Shown here: positions 24,244-31,035 of the stretch, piece by piece
Numbering within the stretch: position 1 is the first letter of the stretch
How the letters are laid out: every line of letters begins with the position of its first letter
From: Solidesulfovibrio fructosivorans JJ]
GTDB taxonomy: Bacteria > Desulfobacterota > Desulfovibrionia > Desulfovibrionales > Desulfovibrionaceae
Assembly (NCBI RefSeq): GCF_000179555.1
Contig: NZ_AECZ01000003.1
Span: 62,001-126,000 of the forward strand
Direction: 5' to 3'
DNA length: 64,000 nucleotides
The notes under the pieces: generated by a model
Databases searched by the model: none
What the model saw: only the letters and a program-made list of their open reading frames with translations
What the model was told of the DNA's origin: nothing
Program-made: the position numbers and the translations under genes

Positions 24244-25532
24244 GGTGTCGACGCGCCTCCTTGCGCCAGGGGCCAGACAAGGCGCATCTCCGGGCCGCGA
24301 AACCAGACGCCGACGACCGTGCACACGACAAGTCCGGCCAGGGCCAGGCACAGACAGGCCATCACGGCTTCGGCCCGGGGCGCGCCCCATGTTTTGACCA
24401 GCAACCGATACGCGCCCGCGAAGACGGCGAGCACGAGGAACGTGGGCAAAAGGCCCCGGGTGATCCAGGCGCTGCCGGACGGCCCGGCGGCGACCGGCAG
24501 GAAATTGTCCAGCAGGATGACCCCGGTGGTGAGCAGCAGGCCGGCCGCGAACATCCCGGCGGCCAGACGCCGGCCGCGCGGCGAGCCGAACCAGTCCCCG
24601 GGCGGCAGGGCGCTGCCGGGCCAAAAGGGCACGGCCAGCAAGGCCGCCGCGCCGAGAAGCGGCCAGATACAGACGGCGAAAACCGGATCGAGATGGAGCA
24701 GGAGCTCCTGGAAGCCCTGGAAATACCACGGCGCCTTGGCCGGATTGGGGCTCAGCGCGGGATTTGCCTGGGCCAGAAGCGGCGCGTCCCAGACCATGGC
24801 GACAAGGAGCACGAAAGCAATCAGCGACAGGCCCACGGCCGCCTCCCGCGCAAGCAGATGCGGCACGGTCGGCAGGCGCGGACCGCCCTCCTCCCCGGAG
24901 CGGACAAGCCCCCCGGCCCGGCGGACCAGCCAGAAGTGCCAGAAGGAAAAGGCGATCAGCAGACCGGGCACGGCCGCCACGTGGAGCACGAAGAAATTGG
25001 CCAGGGTCGGTTGACCGATGTCCGTGCCGCCCCGGAACAGTTCCAGCAGCCACTGCCCGCCAAGGGGCACGTAGCTAAGCATGCTGGTGCAGATGGTCAC
25101 GGCCCAGTAGGCGAGCTGGTCCCAGGGGAGCAGGTAGCCGGTGAAGTTCGCGGCCAGGACCAGGGCCAAAAGCGCAAGGCCGATGATCCAGTTGAGCCGC
25201 CGTCCCGGGCCGAACGCGCCGGTCGCCGCCACGCGGAAAAGGTGCAGCAGGGCCACGGCCACCAGCAGGTTGGCGCTGGCGTGGTGGATGTTGCGGACAA
25301 AGGGACCGAAGGGGACTTCCCGGGTGATGACCAGGATCGAACCGTAGGCCGCGTCGGTTTCGGGGCGGTAGGCCAGCAGCAGCAGAAGGCCCGTGACGAA
25401 AAGCAGCCCGGCAAGTGTCACGGCCATGCCGCCAAGGCCGAAACTCAGCCTGAAACGCAGCGTCGCGGCGGGCACGCTTGGCGGATGCAGGTGCAGGATC
25501 AGGTCCGTGACGGATTTCCGGGAAGACGCCAT
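24240..25532 (-). CDS. cytochrome b (fused b6/subunit IV form) of a bc-type complex
   Basis: A 430-residue polytopic protein. The N-terminal half carries the four-helix haem b core with His pairs in NIHHASANLLVAVALLHLF and NFFVLHVAAVPGLL; the C-terminal half contains KAPWYFQGFQELLLHLDP, equivalent to the PEWY region of subunit IV. It would oxidise menaquinol at the membrane. The operon order is cytochrome b, Rieske, octahaem cytochrome c. The start at 25532 (MASSRKSV) is chosen over a TTG 54 bases upstream. Desulfovibrio-type organisms are generally thought to lack classical bc1 complexes, so this set is notable. Confidence 0.9.
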   Translation of the reverse strand: MASSRKSVTDLILHLHPPSVPAATLRFRLSFGLGGMAVTLAGLLFVTGLLLLLAYRPETDAAYGSILVITREVPFGPFVRNIHHASANLLVAVALLHLFRVAATGAFGPGRRLNWIIGLALLALVLAANFTGYLLPWDQLAYWAVTICTSMLSYVPLGGQWLLELFRGGTDIGQPTLANFFVLHVAAVPGLLIAFSFWHFWLVRRAGGLVRSGEEGGPRLPTVPHLLAREAAVGLSLIAFVLLVAMVWDAPLLAQANPALSPNPAKAPWYFQGFQELLLHLDPVFAVCIWPLLGAAALLAVPFWPGSALPPGDWFGSPRGRRLAAGMFAAGLLLTTGVILLDNFLPVAAGPSGSAWITRGLLPTFLVLAVFAGAYRLLVKTWGAPRAEAVMACLCLALAGLVVCTVVGVWFRGPEMRLVWPLAQGGASTP

Positions 25533-25649
25533 GCGGCAAAAAACCTCTTGGGCGACCGGACGGTAAAGGTGCACTGCGGACGCCAAGCCCGGCGACGCCG
25601 GACGTGGCCAGGGGAAATCGTGGACCCTGCGCGTTCCTCCGGCCTTGCC

Positions 25650-26645
25650 CTATTTTTTCACGGAAGGATAGATGACGTTCCAATCGTCCTTCATGTCCAC
25701 GATGTTCCAGCCCCGGGCCGTGGCTTCCTTCAAGGCTTTTTCCGTGCCCTTGTCGTAGGCGTATTCGCGGGCGGCGTCGGTGTGGTGCACCAGCATGGCC
25801 AGCCGCGCCCCCTTTTGGCCCACGGTGGTCCATTCCAGCATCTGGATGTCGCCGTCGGAGTTGCCGAAGGCGGCGACGGGACGACGGCCGATATGTGCGT
25901 TGATGCCCACGGGCTTGCCTTCCCTGTCGTCGACAAAGGCGATCTTGGGCAGGCGCATGAGAACCGGGCCGTCCGGGGTCATCTCGTATTGCGTCTGGAA
26001 ACTGCTGCCCACCACCTGTTCGGGCGGCACGCCGTAAACCCTTTCCGTCCAGGGCCGCATGAATTCGATGCCCCCGCCGGAGACGATGAAGGTCTTGAAA
26101 CCGTTGGCGCGAAGATAGCCAAGCAGTTCCAGCATGGGCTGGTAGACCATCTCCGTGAAAAGCATCCCGGTCTGGGGATGGCGGGCGGTGGCGATCCAGT
26201 CTTGCACCTCCCGCGCGAAGTCCGCCGTGGACATGCCGGTCTGGGCGGCCAGGGCCAGGGCGACAAGCGCTTGGTCGCCGCCGGAAAAGGCGCCCTTGAG
26301 GTCCCCCTTGAGCACCGAGGCAAACGGTTCCCGGGTTTGCCACTCGGGATGCTGCGGGGCCATGGCCTTCACCCGGTCGAGAATAAAAAACACTTGGAAA
26401 TAGAGCGGCTTTTCGGCCCAGAGCGTGCCGTCGTTGTCAAAGGTGGCGATGCGTTCGGGCACGGGCACGAAATCCGGCGAACCTTCGCGGGTCACCTTGT
26501 GCACGAAATCGAGGATGGCCGTCTTGTTCGGGCCGTCGTTCCACGAGGGCAGCGGATCGCCCGGCTGCGCCAGGGACAGTTGGGCACAGGCGAGAAGCAG
26601 GGCCAGGACAAGCGCCGTCAGTGCGGTTCTGTGCAGTTTCAGCAT
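25650..26645 (-). CDS. secreted HAD-superfamily phosphatase-like protein
   Basis: A 331-residue exported protein. The signal region ALVLALLLAC could also be a lipobox. HAD motifs are intact: FDNDGTLW (nucleophile Asp near residue 70), SGGGIEF (motif II Ser) and GNSDGDIQML (motif IV). It probably hydrolyses a phosphoester in the periplasm. GGGGAG five bases before ATG 26645 supports the start. Relatives of this exported HAD type co-occur with sulfatases and DUF1254 proteins, matching the neighbourhood. Confidence 0.82.
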   Translation of the reverse strand: MLKLHRTALTALVLALLLACAQLSLAQPGDPLPSWNDGPNKTAILDFVHKVTREGSPDFVPVPERIATFDNDGTLWAEKPLYFQVFFILDRVKAMAPQHPEWQTREPFASVLKGDLKGAFSGGDQALVALALAAQTGMSTADFAREVQDWIATARHPQTGMLFTEMVYQPMLELLGYLRANGFKTFIVSGGGIEFMRPWTERVYGVPPEQVVGSSFQTQYEMTPDGPVLMRLPKIAFVDDREGKPVGINAHIGRRPVAAFGNSDGDIQMLEWTTVGQKGARLAMLVHHTDAAREYAYDKGTEKALKEATARGWNIVDMKDDWNVIYPSVKK

Positions 26646-26700
26646 AAGGACTCCCCGGTCGAGGGTTGCAGCGTGACGCCCAGGCCGTCGCGGCGTCATG

Positions 26701-26749
26701 AAAAGCCCGCCCCCAGGGCGAAACGGTTTCCCGGGGGCAGGCTTTTTTT
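26701..26749 (-). terminator. bidirectional terminator downstream of sulfatase 2
   Basis: Long GC stem: AAGCCCGCCCCCAGGG on the left pairs with CCCGGGGGCAGGCTT on the right, with A runs on the left and T runs on the right, so it can terminate on both strands. It lies 44 bases after the sulfatase stop and upstream of the HAD gene. Confidence 0.75.
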
Positions 26750-26792
26750 ACACGGTTACGCTGGCAATGGTGCTGCAAGCGCGGCGCCTGGC

Positions 26793-28430
26793 CTAGTTGC
26801 CGGTCGGCATGGGCAGGCTGACGCCCTCTTTCTTGAGCGCTTCGCGAACGAACTGAAAGTTCTGATACCGCGAAAGCGTGATGGGGCCTGTGTACACTTC
26901 ACTTTGCATCTTGCGGGGCGGGTACTTGACGTAGGTCTTCATGAGGTCGCCGACCGCCTGGTTGAAGGTCACGAGCGTCCAGGTGTGTTCGGTGTAGTTG
27001 TTCATGAAGATGTCGTAGCGTTCCTGGGGGTCCTGCCAGAGGTCGAAGACCTGGGGCACGGTGGCGACGTACTTGCTCGCGCCCTTCCAGCCGAGGTTGC
27101 TGTCCACGGCCAAGCCGCCGGTCTGGGCGCCGTCGTCGCCGCGCAGGTTGAACACGGCCTTGTAATGGCCCACGCGCGCCGCGCCGGGGGTGAGTTCTTC
27201 CTCGGTGAAGTAGAACCAGGTGGTGCGATCGGACTTGCCGGTGCCGAACAGCACGGGCGACATGTCGTGGCTGTCGAAGATGATGGGCTGGCCCTCACGG
27301 TCCTTTTCCGGGAGCGTGAGGCCGGCCAGATGGGCGAAGGTGGCCATGAGGTCCAGGCCGCCGAGGATGTCGTTGTTTCTGACGTGCTCCTTGATCTTGC
27401 CGGGCATCCAGGCAATGGCCGGCACGCGGTTGCCGCCTTCGCGCACCGTGCCCTTGGTGCCCCTAAAAGGCGTGTAGCCGGCGTCGGGGTACACGTCCTG
27501 CCAGGCGCCGTTATCCGTGGTGAAAAAGACCAGGGTGTTCTTGTCCAGGCCAAGCTCGCGCAGCTTGTCCATGAGGCGCCCGACGCGGGTGTCGAGTTCC
27601 ACCATGGAGTCGGCGTACTTGCTCTTGGACAGGGACTTGTGCTCGAATTCCGGGGCCGGAAGATTCGGCTGGTGCACCTTCATGAAGTTGACGTTGATGA
27701 AAAAGGGCTTCTTGGACTTGGCCGCCTCTTCCAGGAATTCCAAGCCCGCCTTTTCCACGTACTTGTCGAGGAAAGGAATGCCCACCACACCCTTTTCCGG
27801 CGTATCGACATACTCGCCGTTGACCGCCCAGTCCTGGGTGACCTTTCCCCCGGCATCGCCCGACAGCGCGCCCTTGGTCACCTTCTGGAACATCTCGCGC
27901 AGCTTGGGGTCCATGTCCGGGAACCACTTGGGGTCGCCGTAGGTGTAGGCATTGAGGTGGTACAGCAGGGCGTACTTCATGTGGTCGTAGCCCTGGGCGT
28001 TGGGCAGGGCGTAATCGGCCTCGCCCAGGTGCCATTTGCCGGTGAAGTAGGTGTCGTAGCCGGCCTGCTTGAGGACCGAAGCCAGGGTCCATTCCGCCTT
28101 CGGCAGGCCGCCGCCCTGGCCCTGGAAGGCCACGGTGGTCATGCCGCTGCGGTTGGGGATGCGGCCGGTCTGCATGGCGGCGCGGCCGGGGGTGCAGCTC
28201 GGCTGGCCGTAGAACGAGAACATGGTCATGCCCTCGTCCGCCATCCGGTCAAAGTTGGGCGTGGGCATGCCGCGCCCCGCGCCGCCGCCGTACACGCCAA
28301 GGTCGCCGAAGCCCACGTCATCGGCAACGATAAGCAAAATGTTCGGTTTGTCCGCCGCCCGGGAAACTCCCGGAAAACACAACAGGGCCGCGAATACGCT
28401 CATTGCCAGCCGTCTCGTCCATCTCCGCAT
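26793..28430 (-). CDS. secreted arylsulfatase (Cys-type), small form
   Basis: A 545-residue sulfatase with a signal peptide (MRRWTRRLAMSVFAALLCFPGVSRA). PNILLIVADDVGFGDLG supplies metal ligands, CTPGR at residue 79 is the formylglycine motif, and TGKWHLGE and FFTTDNGAW supply further active-site residues. It should need the same maturation enzyme as the larger sulfatase at 15034, to which it is only distantly similar. The substrate is unknown. The genes in this cluster together suggest scavenging of sulfated or phosphorylated organic compounds at the cell envelope. Confidence 0.9.
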   Translation of the reverse strand: MRRWTRRLAMSVFAALLCFPGVSRAADKPNILLIVADDVGFGDLGVYGGGAGRGMPTPNFDRMADEGMTMFSFYGQPSCTPGRAAMQTGRIPNRSGMTTVAFQGQGGGLPKAEWTLASVLKQAGYDTYFTGKWHLGEADYALPNAQGYDHMKYALLYHLNAYTYGDPKWFPDMDPKLREMFQKVTKGALSGDAGGKVTQDWAVNGEYVDTPEKGVVGIPFLDKYVEKAGLEFLEEAAKSKKPFFINVNFMKVHQPNLPAPEFEHKSLSKSKYADSMVELDTRVGRLMDKLRELGLDKNTLVFFTTDNGAWQDVYPDAGYTPFRGTKGTVREGGNRVPAIAWMPGKIKEHVRNNDILGGLDLMATFAHLAGLTLPEKDREGQPIIFDSHDMSPVLFGTGKSDRTTWFYFTEEELTPGAARVGHYKAVFNLRGDDGAQTGGLAVDSNLGWKGASKYVATVPQVFDLWQDPQERYDIFMNNYTEHTWTLVTFNQAVGDLMKTYVKYPPRKMQSEVYTGPITLSRYQNFQFVREALKKEGVSLPMPTGN

Positions 28431-28625
28431 TACGTCATGCCTCCATTTTTCGTTAGCACGGCGCCCAGAGTATGCATGGGCGATGATCCAGCCTTTGTAT
28501 CGCTTTTTGAAGAACTCCCGCGCTCCCATTGCCCGTTGCGCCCGGGAAGGCCTCCCGTGGAGCGCGGGGCCAAAGCCGCCCGCGGGAAATTCGAAAATGC
28601 GCGCATGTCGAGCCCGCCGGGCAGG

Positions 28626-28955
28626 TTATTGCCCGAAGACCGGATTCTTGATCAGCGATTCGATGACCGGCGTGTGGCCGATTTTGACGTTCCTTCCGAC
28701 AAAAAGGCCCACCGGCACGTCCCACCGGTTCCCTTCGGTTGCCTGATGATCGTAGGTTATGGTGGGATTCATTCCAATTTGCCATGCCTTGGGCGGATTG
28801 AACACAAGAAAAAAAACAGAATGCCCTGATTGATGTCAGGCGTCCTATCCCCTTGGCTGCTCGATCCGATTTTCCAGAAGTAATTCGGGAAAACGCCCAC
28901 GGTCAGCAGCTTGTTCTGATGGCCTGCCCAGGGCTTTCCCCTTCACGGCATTTTG
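28626..28955 (-). pseudogene. truncated, frameshifted porin-like C-terminus
   Basis: Two frames on the minus strand join into one recognisable outer-membrane 'transporter'-type porin end: LLTVGVFPNYFWKIGSSSQ up to an eight-T tract at 28811-28818, then, one frame over, NPPKAWQIGMNPTITYDHQ and NRWDVPVGLFVGRNVKIGH, ending SLIKNPVFGQ before TAA at 28626. The T tract is the natural frameshift point, and the part normally between the VKIG strand and the SLIKNP end seems deleted. The 5' part of the gene is missing, replaced by an IS3 remnant. Such porins often accompany sulfatases and DUF1254 genes. Confidence 0.55.
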
Positions 28956-29300
28956 GCCATCTCACGGCGGCGAGAGGTCCTGATTACTTTTTCCCGAGCG
29001 CCTCCCGGAGAACCTCGGCCTTCATCTGGGCTTCGGCGTACATGCCCTTGAGTCGGCGGTTTTCCTCCCCAAGCTCTTTCATCCGGGCCATGAGGGAGGC
29101 GTTCATGCCGCCGTATTTCGCCCGCCACTTGTAGAACGTGGCGCTGCTCATACCGTGTTCGAGGCAAAGTTCTGCTACGGCAATGCCATTTCCGGCCTGT
29201 TTCAGGATGCTTAGGATCTGGCTATCGGAGTAGAGAGACGTCTTCATGTAAAAATTTCCTCGTCCGGGGTTCCGAGAAAATACTACTTTTTAGAGCGAGC
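28943..29300 (-). mobile_element. IS3-family insertion sequence remnant
   Basis: Contains a complete orfA (28984-29247) and the first codons of orfB in the -1 frame (EKVIRTSRRREMAK, near 28945-28990), after which orfB is lost and porin sequence begins. The upstream end, with the AT-rich leader around 29250-29295, probably marks the left terminus, but I cannot identify a matching inverted repeat because the right end is deleted. Confidence 0.7.
28984..29247 (-). CDS. IS3-family transposase OrfA
   Basis: An 87-residue protein with the IS3-type helix-turn-helix: SDSQILSILKQAGNGI, AELCLEHGMSSATFYKWRAKYGG, and a leucine-zipper-like end MKELGEENRRLKGMYAEAQ. OrfA binds the IS ends and is normally fused to the OrfB integrase by frameshifting. 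OrfB is missing here, so the element should be immobile unless complemented. Confidence 0.9.
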   Translation of the reverse strand: MKTSLYSDSQILSILKQAGNGIAVAELCLEHGMSSATFYKWRAKYGGMNASLMARMKELGEENRRLKGMYAEAQMKAEVLREALGKK

Positions 29301-29515
29301 TTTTTTCGGGGGGGGTGCCCTCCCACCCGGATGGACATGCAACAACAAGATGGTCTCCACTTTTATTTTCGGGCCAGCCCTTTACATTTGCCGCGATGGG
29401 CGTATCTGTTTCGAGTTCAGTCTATTTTAATAAGCATGGATTTTTTGGATCTTGGGCGATCTGATGTACAGTTCCAATTGATACGAAAAGAAGTGCTAAA
29501 AAACAGGAGCGACCC

Positions 29516-29800
29516 ATGTCCAAGAAACTCTATGTCGGTAATTTGTCTTTCAATTCCAGCGAAGACGACATCCGCACCCAGTTCTCCAACTTCGGCGAAG
29601 TCATCAGTGTCAATCTCATTACTGATCGTGAAACAGGCCGCCTGCGCGGTTTTGGTTTCGTAGAGATGGACGATGAAGGCGCCCGGGCGGCCATCGCCGG
29701 CATGGACGGCCAGGAGTTTGGCGGCCGCAATCTGAAAGTGAACGAAGCCGAGGACAAGCCCCGCTCCGGCGGCAGCAACCGTAGCGGCAGCCGCTGGTAG
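29516..29800 (+). CDS. RNA-binding protein with one RRM domain
   Basis: A 94-residue protein made of a single RNA recognition motif (residues 3-80) and a short Gly/Ser/Arg tail (SGGSNRSGSRW). RNP2 (LYVGNL) and RNP1 (RGFGFVEM) are intact. Bacterial RRM proteins of this type are small, often cold-inducible RNA chaperones. CAGGAG supports the start, and the gene has its own terminator, so it is monocistronic. Confidence 0.93.
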   Translation: MSKKLYVGNLSFNSSEDDIRTQFSNFGEVISVNLITDRETGRLRGFGFVEMDDEGARAAIAGMDGQEFGGRNLKVNEAEDKPRSGGSNRSGSRW

Positions 29801-29835
29801 TCGCCGAAGACTCGGGTCGGACAACCTAACGACGA

Positions 29836-29864
29836 AGGGCCAGGACATGTTCCTGGCCCTTTTT
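29836..29864 (+). terminator. terminator of the RRM gene
   Basis: Perfect 10-base stem AGGGCCAGGA (29836-29845) / TCCTGGCCCT (29851-29860) followed by TTTT, 36 bases after the stop. Confidence 0.9.
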
Positions 29865-29986
29865 GCGTGGCGGGGATGGGTGCTTGCGGCGCATGGCCGC
29901 CTGGTCGGAATCCTGGTGGCGGGAGGCCCGGGGCAAAACGTAGTTGAGCCCTTCCCTTTCGGGGTGAGGTGGTCCGGGTGGTCACG

Positions 29987-30310
29987 TCAGCCAACGCAGC
30001 TATCAAGGTGGCGGGCATAGAACACAACGCCAACACGTTCAATGTGGTCGCGTAACTGGACGTGGTTCAGTCGACTGAAAACTGAAAGGTCGATACTATA
30101 GGGCAGATCAAGCTCCTCAAGATCATCAAGAATTCGGTTCGTTTCTTTCTGGGAAATTTCATTTCCGTAAAGGGTCAAGTCGATATCCGAACCCGGCTTG
30201 TGCGTCCCCTTGGCACGTGAACCATAAAGCACCACCTTTTCAACCTCGGGGTGCCTTGCGAAAACCGAGTTGATTTTTTCTATTGTTTGCTCACTGAGCC
30301 CGAATTGCAT
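29987..30310 (-). CDS. MNT-type nucleotidyltransferase antitoxin (MntA-like)
   Basis: A 107-residue minimal nucleotidyltransferase. The catalytic motif GSRAKGTHKPGSDIDL is intact (GS-x10-DxD). In HEPN/MNT pairs this enzyme adds AMP to the HEPN partner and blocks its RNase. Start and partner stop overlap as TGATG at 30308-30312, so translation is coupled. The last 17 codons form a segment (29990-30040) that recurs, diverged, at 53987-54037 (see findings). Confidence 0.9.
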   Translation of the reverse strand: MQFGLSEQTIEKINSVFARHPEVEKVVLYGSRAKGTHKPGSDIDLTLYGNEISQKETNRILDDLEELDLPYSIDLSVFSRLNHVQLRDHIERVGVVFYARHLDSCVG

Positions 30311-30735
30311 CACTCGTTTCCAGATTGTTCGTAGAGACTGCTGAATTTTTTTGACATCTTCAGAAAAGCCGGATGATGTTCCCCCAGAATTCTCTTGACG
30401 ATGTCTTGAGCTGTCCCCTGATTGTAGGTGTGCGAGGAGAGATTTCTGTCCCGGATCATCGTCATCCATGTTTCGCCATCTTCAATCAGTCCATTCTTGA
30501 ACGCCTCGCGAACAGCCCCTCTCGAACCAACGATGTCCCTGACACCCTGGTACTCAAGGTAATCCTTCAAGACATTCCAGGCGAGTTCATGCGTGAATTC
30601 GAATGACTGGATCACTCCCTGCTCTTCCAGCATCGAGAGGGCTCGCTTTTGGGCCAGTTCTACGGCGTCGGAAAGTGTCTGGAGCGCCTTTACGTAGTTT
30701 TCAAACCGCTGTTTCCAGCGAATATCTTCCGGCAT
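30310..30735 (-). CDS. HEPN-family toxin (HI0074-like nucleotidyltransferase partner)
   Basis: A 141-residue helical protein. It starts MPEDIRWKQRFENYVKALQ and contains ALSMLEEQGVIQSFEFTHELAW and RNLSSHTYN, an Rx4H motif matching the RNase site of HEPN toxins. Together with the downstream nucleotidyltransferase it forms a HEPN/MNT toxin-antitoxin module, probably acting on tRNA or mRNA. AGGGAG upstream supports the start. It lies between an RRM gene and a SNF2 helicase gene in a patchwork region. Confidence 0.88.
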   Translation of the reverse strand: MPEDIRWKQRFENYVKALQTLSDAVELAQKRALSMLEEQGVIQSFEFTHELAWNVLKDYLEYQGVRDIVGSRGAVREAFKNGLIEDGETWMTMIRDRNLSSHTYNQGTAQDIVKRILGEHHPAFLKMSKKFSSLYEQSGNE

Positions 30736-31035
30736 CCCTTATCTCCCTGATCTCACCGAGAATTCCGCGCCGGGGTTTGACATATCGGCACATTCCACGA
30801 ATGGCCGGGCAGAATCGCTCTCTGAATATTCCTCGGCGACCGAGGCCACGCGAACTGAGATGGAGGGCATGGCGAACATTACACCTAGCCCCCGGATATC
30901 CTGTCGATCACCCGTTTACAAGGGCCTGTGATCGGAGCTTGTAAAAGCTTTCAAGGTGCCGCTTCTTGTAGCTGCTTGCGAGAGTCAATGCATCCTGCTA
31001 CCCCTGCCGCCAAATGCCATGCAGGGTCAAGGCTT
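30736..31035. other. intergenic region before the SNF2 gene
   Basis: About 300 bases separating divergent genes. It contains upstream in-frame start codons for the helicase (30928, 30988) but no good ribosome-binding site before them. No RNA gene or repeat is apparent; presumably promoters for both directions. Confidence 0.4.

Noticed and set aside
24261-28829. 1522-codon open frame on the plus strand
   Set aside because: It runs antisense across cytochrome b, HAD and sulfatase genes; the translation is low-complexity Gly/Arg/His-rich and reflects GC-rich codon bias.
29530-30042. 170-codon minus-strand frame
   Set aside because: Antisense to the RRM gene and its terminator; its first residues (NVLALCSMPATLI) are the repeat shared with 54 kb read in the wrong frame.
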